NCBI GenBank assembly: GCA_030533235.1
Contig: JAUNJN010000001.1
Location: 62,001 to 126,000 of the forward strand
Source of the DNA: Eubacteriales bacterium
GTDB taxonomy: Bacteria; Bacillota; Clostridia; Lachnospirales; Lachnospiraceae
DNA length: 64,000 nucleotides
Direction: 5' to 3'
Shown here: positions 24,838 to 33,291 of the stretch, in pieces
Position numbering within the stretch: position 1 is the first letter of the stretch
Layout: every line of letters begins with the position of its first letter
Made by a program: the position numbers and the translations under genes
The notes under the pieces: model-generated
What the model was told of the DNA's origin: nothing
Database searches by the model: none
Seen by the model: only the letters and a program-made list of their open reading frames with translations

Positions 24838-25482
24838 ATGGTTAATCCCTGGGAAAAAATAGAACTGTCAGACTATGAAAATCATATGAGCTTAGATTCC
24901 GTTGGGCAGCTGCAGTCCATGAATCAGACAATGAAGAATCAATTGAATGATTATTGTGTTCATTCTGTAATGATTTTGGGAATTGCCGGTGGAAATGGTC
25001 TGGAACATATCCGTAAAGATAAATATCAAAAGGTGTACGGAGTAGATATTAACAAAGAATATCTGAAGGCAGTTGAAGCCGGATATCGAAATCTTTCGGA
25101 TATATTAGAGTGTATGAATATAGACATCATCCATGAGGCAGACAGGTTGCCGCACGCCGAATTCTTGATTGCTAATTTATTGGTTGAATATATTGGTTAT
25201 GATGCGTTTGCAAATGCAGTCAATAAAGTCAATCCGTAATATGTTTCATGCGTGATTCAGATCAATGAAACTACAAAAGAATGGGTTTCAGACTCACCAT
25301 ATATTCATACGTTTGACGGACTTGATAGTGTTCACTGTCAGATGGAGGAGGATGCGCTTACAAACGCAATGATAAAAAATGGGTACAAGCCGGTAAAGAA
25401 AACAGCAGATGATCTACCAAACGGAAAGCGTCTGGTCAGGCTTGATTATGAGAAAAATAGTTTTGATACGGAGGAAAAATAG
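24838..25482 (+). pseudogene. SAM-dependent methyltransferase gene interrupted by an in-frame TAA
   Basis: The frame from ATG 24838 runs through a methyltransferase fold (ILGIAGGNGLEHI, the SAM loop, and KVYGVDINKEYL) to TAA at 25237-25239 after KVNP. The same frame continues without a shift as YVSCVIQINETTKEWVS to LPNGKRLVRLDYEKN and stops at 25480-25482. A CAA-to-TAA change after KVNP would restore an intact protein of 214 residues. The gene is probably inactive, unless readthrough occurs or the base is a sequencing error. GGAGAAAAATT precedes the ATG. A GNAT gene follows two bases after the final stop. Confidence 0.75.
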
Positions 25483-25483
25483 T

Positions 25484-25960
25484 ATGTTATCCGGTGGAGA
25501 TATGATAGTTGGATTATACAATCTGCCACAGCTTGAATTCAGTAAAACAATAAGAATAAAAAGAGCGTTTGTAGGTGATAAAGAAGAGATTCTTGCATTT
25601 GTACAAAAGCACTTTCAAAAGAATTGGGTCTATGAAGTAGAACATGCACTTATGGAATCTGTTTCAAAGTGTTTTATTGCAACAGAAGGTGGAAAAATCC
25701 TCGGATTTGCATGCTTTGATTCTTCGGCAAAAGGGTTCTTTGGACCTATTGGCGTAGATCCGGCCCGAAGAGGTGAGGATATCGGTAAAATGTTATTGAT
25801 AAAGACGCTAGAAAGCATGCGTGAATATGGTTATGGGTATGCAATTATTGGCTGGGTAAGTGAAGCGGAACAATTTTACAGAAAAGCGGTTGGTGCCGAA
25901 TACATAAAAGGCGGAAATCCGGAAAACAGTGTATATTCGAATTTGATTTTTATGGATTGA
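25484..25960 (+). CDS. GNAT family N-acetyltransferase
   Basis: A 158-residue acetyltransferase. The acetyl-CoA loop is GVDPARRGEDIGKMLLIKTLE near residue 90 (with Asp where Gly is common), preceded by the GFACFDSSAKGFFGPIGV strand and followed by YAIIGWVSEAEQFYRKAVGAEY. Substrate unknown. ATG 25484 is preceded by GGAGG, which lies at the end of the broken methyltransferase gene, so the two were probably translated together. An ATG at 25502 is an alternative start. Confidence 0.82.
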   Translation: MLSGGDMIVGLYNLPQLEFSKTIRIKRAFVGDKEEILAFVQKHFQKNWVYEVEHALMESVSKCFIATEGGKILGFACFDSSAKGFFGPIGVDPARRGEDIGKMLLIKTLESMREYGYGYAIIGWVSEAEQFYRKAVGAEYIKGGNPENSVYSNLIFMD

Positions 25961-26081
25961 GTGCTATTTTCTTTACTGCAACTTCAGGTTGCGAAAATGC
26001 GTGAAACTGCAAGTGTTGGTTGGTGGAAAAGCATATCATCATTGCGTATTATGAATATAACAAAAAAATGAAGGAGGAACA

Positions 26082-26522
26082 ATGATGATTTTACGAAAAA
26101 GTACAAAGAAAGATATAAAAGAACTAACCAGAATTTCAAAAGAAGCGTTTGATAGTGATGTACAGGTAGGTGGGACGGAAATCGGAGGCCCGCCGGATTA
26201 TGATTCGGAAGAGTGGCACATGGACATGATGAAACAAAATCACTTGTATACATATACGTGTGATGATAAAACCATTGTCGGAGGTGCTGTACTGTTTGGT
26301 AGCGAAAAACTTTTTGTCGGAAGAATTTTTATTGCTCCCGAACATTTTCGCAAGGGATACGGAATGTCGCTTATGCAGGATATAGAAAGAATTTTATCGC
26401 CGAAAACAATCAACTTAGATACACCGGTCTGGAATGAGCGAACCAATCGATTTTATAAAAAATGCGGCTATCGTGAGACGGGCAGGGATAGCGAAAGTGT
26501 ATATTATGAAAAACAAATGTAG
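26082..26522 (+). CDS. GNAT family N-acetyltransferase
   Basis: A 146-residue acetyltransferase with the core order TIVGGAVLFG, FVGRIFIAPEHFRKGYGMSLMQDIE (acetyl-CoA loop near residue 88) and NRFYKKCGYRETGR. Substrate unknown; small stand-alone GNATs acetylate antibiotics, amines or ribosomal proteins. AAGGAGGAAC precedes two tandem ATGs at 26082 and 26085. The XRE regulator gene follows after 12 bases. Confidence 0.85.
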   Translation: MMILRKSTKKDIKELTRISKEAFDSDVQVGGTEIGGPPDYDSEEWHMDMMKQNHLYTYTCDDKTIVGGAVLFGSEKLFVGRIFIAPEHFRKGYGMSLMQDIERILSPKTINLDTPVWNERTNRFYKKCGYRETGRDSESVYYEKQM

Positions 26523-26534
26523 GGGGATGGAAAT

Positions 26535-27203
26535 ATGAGCTTTGGAACGAATCTGCAATACCTGCGACAGCTAAGCGGAAGTATGACACAGGAAGCACTG
26601 GCAGAAAAATTAAATGTGAGCCGTCAGACGATTTCAAAGTGGGAGCAGGACGAGGCAAATCCGGAAATGGAAAAAGCCCTTGTGTTGTGTAATATTTTCA
26701 ACTGTACATTGGATAATTTATTCAGGGAAGAAATGGATAAACGCTGTGATGCATATAAAAACCTTCGGGTTGAATTGGTCCCCGGATTTCGTTATGTTGA
26801 ATATACGGTTATAAGTACTGATCCGGAAGGAGATGCCATCAGTAGAGTCTACAAATATGCAAATGATAATGGAGTTGAGAATCCAAAAGTGATTGGATGG
26901 GATTTTCCAAACCTTTCAGTAGAACAGATTAATGTGTTTAAGATGCACGGATATACCGCAGCCTGGATCTTACCGGAGGGTCTTGTGCCGGAAAACTTGG
27001 AAGTAAAGGTACAAGCTGCACATAATTATGCGGCAATACATATAGAAAAACCATTCGAGAAGCCGTTTGCAACAATACCCGGAGCATATAATACATTGAT
27101 GGACTACATGCAAACAAATGGATTGGTGTTTGATGAAAGTGAAGGGATTCCGTGTTTTGAGACGGAAGGGGAAAGTATGGATGTATATATTGCCTGCAAG
27201 TGA
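26535..27203 (+). CDS. XRE-family regulator with GyrI-like effector-binding domain
   Basis: A 222-residue protein. Residues 3-65 are a Cro/CI-type helix-turn-helix (MTQEALAEKLNVSRQTISKWEQDEANPEMEKA). The remaining part, from about residue 75, is a GyrI/AraC effector-binding-like fold (VELVPGFRYVEYTVIS ... AAIHIEKPF). Such proteins act as ligand-dependent regulators; ligand and targets are unknown. It is 12 bases after the GNAT gene and ends 57 bases before a terminator, so it probably closes this operon and may regulate it. Confidence 0.82.
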   Translation: MSFGTNLQYLRQLSGSMTQEALAEKLNVSRQTISKWEQDEANPEMEKALVLCNIFNCTLDNLFREEMDKRCDAYKNLRVELVPGFRYVEYTVISTDPEGDAISRVYKYANDNGVENPKVIGWDFPNLSVEQINVFKMHGYTAAWILPEGLVPENLEVKVQAAHNYAAIHIEKPFEKPFATIPGAYNTLMDYMQTNGLVFDESEGIPCFETEGESMDVYIACK

Positions 27204-27260
27204 TTGACAAAAATCCGTGTTTTGTTCAAGCAAAATAGTTCTGGATAAAAATGAGAAATA

Positions 27261-27288
27261 GAGCCGAATAGTTGTTATTCGGCTTTTA
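27261..27288 (+). terminator. Intrinsic terminator after the XRE gene
   Basis: AGCCGAATA and TATTCGGCT are inverted around a short loop and are followed by TTTTA, just before the next gene. Confidence 0.75.
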
Positions 27289-27314
27289 TGTTATTTGGAG
27301 GGAAAGGGAATACT

Positions 27315-28922
27315 ATGAAACAAAGAATATTAAAAAATAGGTTTTTTCTGTATTTGACAGAGTTTTTTTCGGGAATGTCGGTTATGGCTGTAGAACTTGG
27401 TGCAAGCAGACTTATGGCACCATATTTTAGTTCCTCACAGATTGTATGGACGATTATTATCGGAACAATTATGATTGCAATGGCGTTAGGTAATATTTAT
27501 GGTGGCAGAAGCGCCGATAAGAATCCGAATCCGGATAAGTTGTACGGACGTATTATTATTGCTGCTATATGGATTGCACTGATACCTGTATTGGGGAAAT
27601 ATATTATCGTTGGTATTTCCGGGGTTCTGATATTCTCAATCAACAGTAATTTTCTTGTGATTGCCGGGTTTGCGGCATGTATGTTGATATTTGTCTTTCC
27701 TTTGTTTTTGTTGGGAACGGTTACGCCTTCTCTTGTAAAATATACAGTCGACAATTTGGAGGACAATGGAAAACTGGTCGGTAATTTAAATGCATCCAAT
27801 ACGATTGGAAGCATCATTGGTACATTTGTCCCAACATTTATCAGTATACCAACAGTTGGAACAGCTATTACATTTCTTATTTTTGCAGGAATTTTACTTC
27901 TGTTGGCAATTATTTATTTTGTAAGTGAAAAAACAAATATTTTTAAAGTTAAGAAGCTTCCAATCGGTATTGTAATATTCATAATAAGTGTATTGTTTGG
28001 ACATGATAACAGTTTTGCGTTTTGGCAGAAGGATTTAACCTATGAGGGAGAGTCTGTTTATAACTACCTTCAGGTTTATGAGGATGATGAAGAGGTTGTT
28101 TTATCAACCAATGTTTTGTTTGGTGTTCAGTCTGTTTACAAAAAAGAGAGTGGACTGACAGGGATGTATTATGATTATGCAATGGCAGCTCCGTTTATGA
28201 CGGGAATACATGATAAGGATAAAGTTGATATTTTGATACTTGGAAACGGAACCGGAACCTATGCTACGCAGTGTACAAGATATTTTGATAACGTAGATAT
28301 ATCCGGTGTTGAGATTGATCAGAAAATCACAGACCTTGCGGTGGAATATTTCGAGTTGCCTGAGAGCGTGGATGTTACCACCTATGATGGAAGAGCATAT
28401 CTGAACGTTATCGATGAAAAATATGATGTGATTATGGTAGATGCCTATCAAGATATCACGATACCATTTCAGATGTCTTCCGTAGAATTTTTTGAATTGG
28501 TAAAGGAACATCTTAAGGATGACGGAGTTATGGTTGTAAATATGAATATGCGCGGTACACAGGAGGGAAATATTAACCAATATCTGGCCGATACAATATC
28601 AAGGGTGTTTTCGGATGTCTACACGGTTGATGTTCCGGGAAGTACAAACAGAGAGTTATTTGCATCCAATAATGATAATATGATGGAAATATTTTACGCA
28701 AACATAAATGCGGAGAGTAACGACGAGATTCATTCATTGATGGACAAGGTGTCTTCGGGACTTACGGAATATATTGCGGGTAATTATCTTATGACAGATG
28801 ATAAGGCTCCTGTTGAATTGCTTGGAATGCAGGTGATCGATGAAATGATTCGTGATGAAGTGGAGTATTATAGGGAAGTATATCAGGAGGGCGGATTGAA
28901 GGCTCTTTTGGAAGAGTTGTAG
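27315..28922 (+). CDS. Fused membrane transporter-like / spermidine synthase-like protein
   Basis: A 535-residue protein. Residues 1 to about 225 hold about seven membrane helices beginning FLYLTEFFSGMSVMAVELGASRLMAPYF, the usual start of fused MFS/spermidine-synthase proteins. The soluble C-terminal half has a spermidine-synthase-like Rossmann fold: ILILGNGTGTYATQCTRYF, GVEIDQKITDLAVEYF and DAYQDITIPFQMSS. Whether it makes polyamines is not known; the family is broad and several members lack the activity. GGAGGGAAAGG lies upstream of ATG 27315. It stands alone between a terminator and the LytTR operon. Confidence 0.82.
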   Translation: MKQRILKNRFFLYLTEFFSGMSVMAVELGASRLMAPYFSSSQIVWTIIIGTIMIAMALGNIYGGRSADKNPNPDKLYGRIIIAAIWIALIPVLGKYIIVGISGVLIFSINSNFLVIAGFAACMLIFVFPLFLLGTVTPSLVKYTVDNLEDNGKLVGNLNASNTIGSIIGTFVPTFISIPTVGTAITFLIFAGILLLLAIIYFVSEKTNIFKVKKLPIGIVIFIISVLFGHDNSFAFWQKDLTYEGESVYNYLQVYEDDEEVVLSTNVLFGVQSVYKKESGLTGMYYDYAMAAPFMTGIHDKDKVDILILGNGTGTYATQCTRYFDNVDISGVEIDQKITDLAVEYFELPESVDVTTYDGRAYLNVIDEKYDVIMVDAYQDITIPFQMSSVEFFELVKEHLKDDGVMVVNMNMRGTQEGNINQYLADTISRVFSDVYTVDVPGSTNRELFASNNDNMMEIFYANINAESNDEIHSLMDKVSSGLTEYIAGNYLMTDDKAPVELLGMQVIDEMIRDEVEYYREVYQEGGLKALLEEL

Positions 28923-28936
28923 AAATAATTCTTTCC

Positions 28937-28978
28937 GGCAACTCACGCATCAAATTCGGCAACTTGCGTCACTACCCG
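28937..28978 (+). promoter_or_regulatory. Direct-repeat operator of the LytTR operon
   Basis: Two imperfect 21-base direct repeats lie head to tail: GGCAACTCACGCATCAAATT at 28937 and GGCAACTTGCGTCACTACCC at 28958. The 21-base period is two helical turns. A TATGAT element follows at 28996-29001 without a good -35 box, as expected for an activator-dependent promoter. LytTR proteins bind direct repeats of this spacing, so this is probably the autoregulatory site of the next gene. Confidence 0.62.
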
Positions 28979-29028
28979 TTGTTTTTTCTTTCCGGTATGA
29001 TAAATTGGTATCTATGAGGAGGTGTGAA

Positions 29029-29469
29029 ATGAAAATCGTAATTAATATCGATGAAAACATTTCCGAAACTGAGATTCAGGTAAGCTGCAAACAGTTGACC
29101 GAGGAAGTAGAAAACATGATAGCAACCTTGCGGATTATGAACGAACAGATGCTTGTTCAAAAGGAACAGGATACATATTTGTTGGATGTAAGCCGTATTT
29201 CATATATTGAGTCTTTGGAACGAAAATCGTTTGTATATACAGAGGATGACGTGTATGAGTCAAAGCTTAAATTATATGAGATGGAAGAAAAGCTATGCAG
29301 ACTCGGGTTCTTACGAATCAGTAAATCAACACTTGTGAATTTGAAGTTTATTAAGTCCATTCGTAACGATGTGGAACGCAGGCTTCGGCTTACACTTTCA
29401 AACGGAGAACAAGTGCTGGTGTCAAGACAGTATGCAGATGAAATAAAGAAAAGATTGGGGGTGCGATAG
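29029..29469 (+). CDS. LytTR DNA-binding regulator without receiver domain
   Basis: A 146-residue protein whose C-terminal half (about residues 45-146) is a LytTR domain: DTYLLDVSRISYIESLERKSFVYT, FLRISKSTLVNLKFIKSIR and LTLSNGEQVLVSRQYADEIKKRLG. The N-terminal 40 residues are a short coil, not a receiver. Such stand-alone LytTR genes are usually paired with DUF3021 genes, as here, and control neighbouring ABC exporters. ATG 29029 has GAGGAGG upstream; an ATG at 29005 is too close to that site. Confidence 0.9.
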   Translation: MKIVINIDENISETEIQVSCKQLTEEVENMIATLRIMNEQMLVQKEQDTYLLDVSRISYIESLERKSFVYTEDDVYESKLKLYEMEEKLCRLGFLRISKSTLVNLKFIKSIRNDVERRLRLTLSNGEQVLVSRQYADEIKKRLGVR

Positions 29470-29943
29470 ATGCTTAAGAAAAACACAATATTTGATTTTC
29501 TTGTAAGTGTTATGGTTATTTATGGAATTACTGTGATAAGTATTTGTGTGTTTACATATATCTTTGGAGATGAAGCACAGGAGATATCTTCCATTTATTC
29601 ATTGGGACAAAGCGGTATCGCCCTTAAAACGTTGGTTCAGTTTCTGTTAATGTCATTTCTTGTTGGTGCGCTTCGTTGGATGTGTTTTACGGATGTGCTC
29701 ATTAAAAATTTTTCCATTGCCGGTCGAACAATCACGATGTTTACGAGTGTGATTGCGCTGGTTGGTATTTTTGCGGGAGTATTTCGCTGGTTTCCTGTAG
29801 ATATGGCGCTGCCCTGGATTATGTTCTTTATATGCTTTTTTATTTATGCGACAGTTGGCGTTGTTCTTTCGGTATGGAAAGAAAAGAAAGAAAACAAAAT
29901 ACTTCAGGATGCGCTGGAACGTTTAAAAGAGGAGAATGAGTAA
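29470..29943 (+). CDS. DUF3021 family membrane protein
   Basis: A 157-residue protein with four membrane helices (about residues 10-32, 50-70, 80-105, 112-135) and a charged C-terminal tail. DUF3021 proteins act as membrane partners that hold or inhibit the LytTR regulator encoded just upstream. The start directly abuts the LytTR stop, and the stop overlaps the next ATG by one base, so the genes are translationally coupled. Confidence 0.85.
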   Translation: MLKKNTIFDFLVSVMVIYGITVISICVFTYIFGDEAQEISSIYSLGQSGIALKTLVQFLLMSFLVGALRWMCFTDVLIKNFSIAGRTITMFTSVIALVGIFAGVFRWFPVDMALPWIMFFICFFIYATVGVVLSVWKEKKENKILQDALERLKEENE

Positions 29944-30794
29944 TGCAAAATGCAATAGAGCTTCATAATGTGCATCATTCCTTTAAAGAAAAAGAAGTTT
30001 TAAAGGATATTTGTCTCGGCGTAAACAAAGGTGAAATCTTTGGACTTTTAGGTCCGTCCGGCGCAGGAAAAACGACACTTATCAATATTATGACCGGACA
30101 GCTACGTCCAACCGGCGGTGAGAGTCTGATTCAGGGAGCAGACAGCCATGCGCTGTCAGGTGAGCAGTATAAGAAAATCGGAATTATGATGGATCACTTT
30201 GGTCTGTATGAACGATTGAGCTGTTATGACAACCTGAAGTTTTATGAAAAATTAGATGGAAATCGGGATGAAAATATTGATCGGATTCTAAAGAAGATTG
30301 GTTTGCTTGAGGCAAAGAAGCTTCCGGTTGCAAAGCTATCGAAAGGAATGAAAAATCGTTTGTCATTTGCGAGAGCGATTCTTCGAAAGCCGGATATTTT
30401 GTTTTTGGATGAGCCGACCTGTGGGTTAGATCCGAATACGACGGAAGAATTGCATAATATGATTTTGGAAGAGAAAGCGCGTGGTACTACTATTTTTCTG
30501 ACAACACATAATATGCATGAAGCACAAAAGCTGTGTGATCATATTGCACTTTTGCATGAGGGTATTATTGTTGAGTATGGAAATCCGTCTGAGCTTTGCA
30601 GAAAGTATAATCATCAGAGAAGGTTTATGATTCATTTGAAAAACGGTAATGATGTTTTGCTTGGACATGAGAGAGAAAGTGCAGATGCGATCGCGAATTA
30701 TTTAAAAAATGATGAGTTGGAAACGATCCATACGACAGAACCTGATCTTGAGACAATTTTTATGGAATTGACAGGAGGCAAGTTAGACCAATGA
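29943..30794 (+). CDS. ABC exporter ATP-binding protein
   Basis: A 283-residue ATPase with Walker A GPSGAGKTT near residue 38, signature LSKGMKNRLSFA near residue 131, Walker B ILFLDEPTCGLDP near residue 151 and switch region TTHNMHEAQ. The last 60 residues form a regulatory tail common in drug and bacteriocin exporters. The signature Gly is preceded by Lys rather than Gly (LSKGM). It overlaps DUF3021 by one base and the permease by four. Confidence 0.9.
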   Translation: MQNAIELHNVHHSFKEKEVLKDICLGVNKGEIFGLLGPSGAGKTTLINIMTGQLRPTGGESLIQGADSHALSGEQYKKIGIMMDHFGLYERLSCYDNLKFYEKLDGNRDENIDRILKKIGLLEAKKLPVAKLSKGMKNRLSFARAILRKPDILFLDEPTCGLDPNTTEELHNMILEEKARGTTIFLTTHNMHEAQKLCDHIALLHEGIIVEYGNPSELCRKYNHQRRFMIHLKNGNDVLLGHERESADAIANYLKNDELETIHTTEPDLETIFMELTGGKLDQ

Positions 30795-31489
30795 TGAATC
30801 ATGTGCGTTCGATTTTGTGGAAGCAGTTAAAGGACACTCTAAAAAACACGGCAATTCTCATACAGTTTATCATGTTTCCGTGTATGACAATTATCATGGA
30901 AAATGCTGTCAAAATTCCAAATATGCAGGAACATTTTTTTGCCAATTTGTTTGCAGTTATGTATATCGGAATGGCACCTCTTACGTCGATGTCAGCAATC
31001 ATTTCGGAGGAAAAGGAAAGCAACACGCTGCGTGTGCTTCGAATGTACAATATGAAGGCGCACTCCTATTTCCTTGGAAATGCTATTTATATTATCAGCA
31101 TTTGTATGGGTGGCTCCCTTATAATCGGGATTGCCGGTGGATATCAGGGGATTGCGCTTGTTCGTTTTATGGTAATTATGCTGATTGGCCATGTAATCTC
31201 TATGTTTGTCGGAGCTGCGATTGGAGCGGGTTGTAAAAACCAAATGATGGCAACATCACTTTCGGTACCGATTATGATGCTTGCATCATTTCTTCCGATG
31301 CTGTCAACCTTTAACGGCACGATCGAAAAGATTTCAAAAACTATTTATACAGAACAGCTTTATTTATTGATGAATAAAACGGCTGATTCGATTGTGTGGG
31401 TGGAGACAATCACAGTATTAATCGTAAATGTGTGTCTGATTGCAGGCTGTTTTTCAATTGCGTATCGACATGCATTTAAAGAAGACTAA
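30791..31489 (+). CDS. ABC-2 type exporter permease
   Basis: A 232-residue permease with six hydrophobic segments and the ABC-2 loop SAIISEEKESNTLRVLRMYNMKA after the second helix. It forms the membrane part of the exporter with the preceding ATPase, probably as a homodimer since no second permease is present before the terminator. The substrate is not readable; LytTR-linked exporters of this type often respond to peptides or antibiotics. Confidence 0.85.
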   Translation: MMNHVRSILWKQLKDTLKNTAILIQFIMFPCMTIIMENAVKIPNMQEHFFANLFAVMYIGMAPLTSMSAIISEEKESNTLRVLRMYNMKAHSYFLGNAIYIISICMGGSLIIGIAGGYQGIALVRFMVIMLIGHVISMFVGAAIGAGCKNQMMATSLSVPIMMLASFLPMLSTFNGTIEKISKTIYTEQLYLLMNKTADSIVWVETITVLIVNVCLIAGCFSIAYRHAFKED

Positions 31490-31510
31490 CGAAAAATAAC
31501 ATAATGTGAA

Positions 31511-31546
31511 AAAGTGTGGAACGCCTTTGTGTCCACACTTTTTTTA
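31511..31546 (+). terminator. Intrinsic terminator after the LytTR-ABC operon
   Basis: AAAGTGTGGA pairs with TCCACACTT, followed by a run of T. The T run is the left edge of the 148-bp repeat at 31541. Confidence 0.85.
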
Positions 31547-31688
31547 TTGCATAGGAAAGTGCTTCGCACATCCTATGCAATAAAAAAAGACACTTCGTGT
31601 CAGGATGCGCACTCGCGCGCAAAGTATATGTTGCAAAAGCAACCGCGCTCGGCGCGAGAGTCTTGCAGTAAGACTCTTTCTTGTTTGT
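31541..31688 (+). repeat. 148-bp multi-hairpin intergenic element, copy A (copy B at 55016-55163)
   Basis: The sequence from TTTTTATTGCATAGG to TTTCTTGTTTGT is nearly identical to 55016-55163. It contains nested inverted repeats: TTGCATAGGA/TCCTATGCAA enclosing GTGC-TTC-GCAC; GACAC-TTC-GTGTC; GC-rich CGCGCGC and CGGCGCG arms; and AGAGTCTT/AAGACTCT. It encodes no plausible protein and begins in the T run of a terminator. The TetR promoter follows two bases later. Confidence 0.9.
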
Positions 31689-31689
31689 A

Positions 31690-31740
31690 TTGACATATTC
31701 CTATTATTGGTTTATGCTGACTAAAATAATAAAAATAGTC
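31690..31740 (+). promoter_or_regulatory. Promoter and palindromic operator of the TetR gene
   Basis: TTGACA (31690-31695) and TATGCT (31713-31718) are 17 bases apart. Immediately after lies GACTA...TAGTC, inverted arms of a 22-base palindrome-like block at 31719-31740 covering the expected start site. Such placement fits autorepression by the TetR protein encoded next. Confidence 0.65.
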
Positions 31741-31759
31741 AAAAAGGAAGTGAAGAACT

Positions 31760-32386
31760 TTGCCAAAGGTGTATTCTGAACAGGAACGACTTGATATTAT
31801 AAGCAGATTAAAAAAAGAAGCAAATATCCTGGTGCAGGAAAAAGGCGTAAAGAAAACAACGGTTGATGAGCTTGTGAAACGTGTCGGGATTCCCAAGGGG
31901 ACATTTTATCTGTTTTATCCGTCAAAGGAAATGCTTTTATTTGATGTCACACAGGATTTTCATGAGAAGGTAGATGCATATTTATTACAAGGCTGTCAGA
32001 AAATTTTTGAGGAAAAACACATCGTACCGAGTCAGGAAACTGATTTTTCCGATTGTGTGGAGGAGTTTACGGATGTGATTTTAGGAGCGATGGAACTTAC
32101 ATTTTCATCATGCCTTCGGGTAGTACTCGAGCCGGAAGCGATGAATTTAATTATATCAAAGCTGCCGTCCGAAATACTGGAACAGCATAGAAAAGAGGAT
32201 GCCGGTATCGGTGGAAATATCTTTTCTATGTTGGCTGTGCGCAAGGGTCTTAAGGTGGATGCGGTTGTCGGATCGTTTATGATGATTTTGTTTGGCGGGA
32301 TGTACAAGGAAATCGTCGGAGAAAGTAACCGAACAGATAGTATGCGTTATCTTATAAAGGGAATGGTAATGCAGTTAATTTGTTGA
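31760..32386 (+). CDS. TetR family transcriptional regulator
   Basis: A 208-residue regulator. The N-terminal helix-turn-helix is clear: TTVDELVKRVGIPKGTFYLFYPSKEMLLFDV near residues 34-64. The C-terminal ligand domain is not assigned. The start is a TTG preceded by AAGGAAG at 31744-31750; no ATG lies nearby in frame. It stands before an ATPase and two permease genes and probably represses them when the exported compound is absent. Confidence 0.9.
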   Translation: MPKVYSEQERLDIISRLKKEANILVQEKGVKKTTVDELVKRVGIPKGTFYLFYPSKEMLLFDVTQDFHEKVDAYLLQGCQKIFEEKHIVPSQETDFSDCVEEFTDVILGAMELTFSSCLRVVLEPEAMNLIISKLPSEILEQHRKEDAGIGGNIFSMLAVRKGLKVDAVVGSFMMILFGGMYKEIVGESNRTDSMRYLIKGMVMQLIC

Positions 32387-32420
32387 TGAAGTTAATATAC
32401 GATTAAGGAGACGAACGAAT

Positions 32421-33281
32421 ATGAGTGATTATGTAATTGAGGTTGATGATTTGCAGTTCAGCTATACCGATCATCCTTTTCTTTCAGACATTAATTTTAA
32501 CGTAAGTAAGGGAGAAATATTCGGATTTCTTGGACCGTCCGGAGCAGGAAAAAGCACATTGCAAAAATGTCTGACAGGACTTTGCAGGAATTACCGGGGG
32601 AGTGCAAAGATTCTCGGAGAAGAAAGTAAACAGCACGGTGCTCATTTTTACGAGAATATCGGAGTGGATTTTGAGTTTCCGAGTCTTTATGAAAAGCTTT
32701 CGGCACGAGAAAATCTGAAGTACTTTTCCTCTTTGTATAAAGGTGAAAAAAGGGATATTGATGCGCTTCTTGATTCGGTAGGGTTACTTGCGCATGCAGA
32801 TAAAAAAGTGAAAGAATTTTCTAAGGGGATGAAGTCGAGACTTAATTTCATTAAAGCGCTTGTGCATAACCCGAAGGTTTTGTTTTTGGATGAACCAACA
32901 AGCGGTTTGGATCCCAATAATGCCAAAATTATGAAGGATATGATATTTGAGGAACAAAAGAACGGAAAGACGATTATTATTACGACTCATAATATGCAGG
33001 ATGCAAAGGAACTTTGTAACCGTGTAGTATTTATTGTGGACGGAAAGATGAAAGCACTTGATACGCCGCACAATTTTATTATGTCGAGGGGGGCTGCCAA
33101 GGTTACATATACGTATATAGAAAATGGTGTAGAAATGGAGCGCTGTGTGAATTTACAGTCTATGGGTGAAGATGAGCTGTTGCAAAAATTGATTGCGACC
33201 AATCGCATTACATCCATTCATAGTATGGAGCCGTCGCTGAGTGATATTTTTATTGAGTTAACCGGGGCAAAGCTTTGCTAA
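32421..33281 (+). CDS. ABC exporter ATP-binding protein
   Basis: A 286-residue ATPase, similar in length and motifs to the one at 29943. Walker A is GPSGAGKST near residue 38, the signature FSKGMKSRLNFI near residue 133, Walker B VLFLDEPTSGLDP near residue 152, followed by TTHNMQDAKELCN. A regulatory tail follows. It resembles ATPases of TetR-controlled fluoroquinolone-type exporters; the true substrate is unknown. AAGGAGAC precedes the ATG. Confidence 0.9.
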   Translation: MSDYVIEVDDLQFSYTDHPFLSDINFNVSKGEIFGFLGPSGAGKSTLQKCLTGLCRNYRGSAKILGEESKQHGAHFYENIGVDFEFPSLYEKLSARENLKYFSSLYKGEKRDIDALLDSVGLLAHADKKVKEFSKGMKSRLNFIKALVHNPKVLFLDEPTSGLDPNNAKIMKDMIFEEQKNGKTIIITTHNMQDAKELCNRVVFIVDGKMKALDTPHNFIMSRGAAKVTYTYIENGVEMERCVNLQSMGEDELLQKLIATNRITSIHSMEPSLSDIFIELTGAKLC

Positions 33282-33291
33282 GGAGGATGCT

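Noticed and set aside
31541..31688. Insertion sequence or transposon
   Set aside because: No transposase frame, no terminal inverted repeats and only 148 bases; it can at most be a non-autonomous element.
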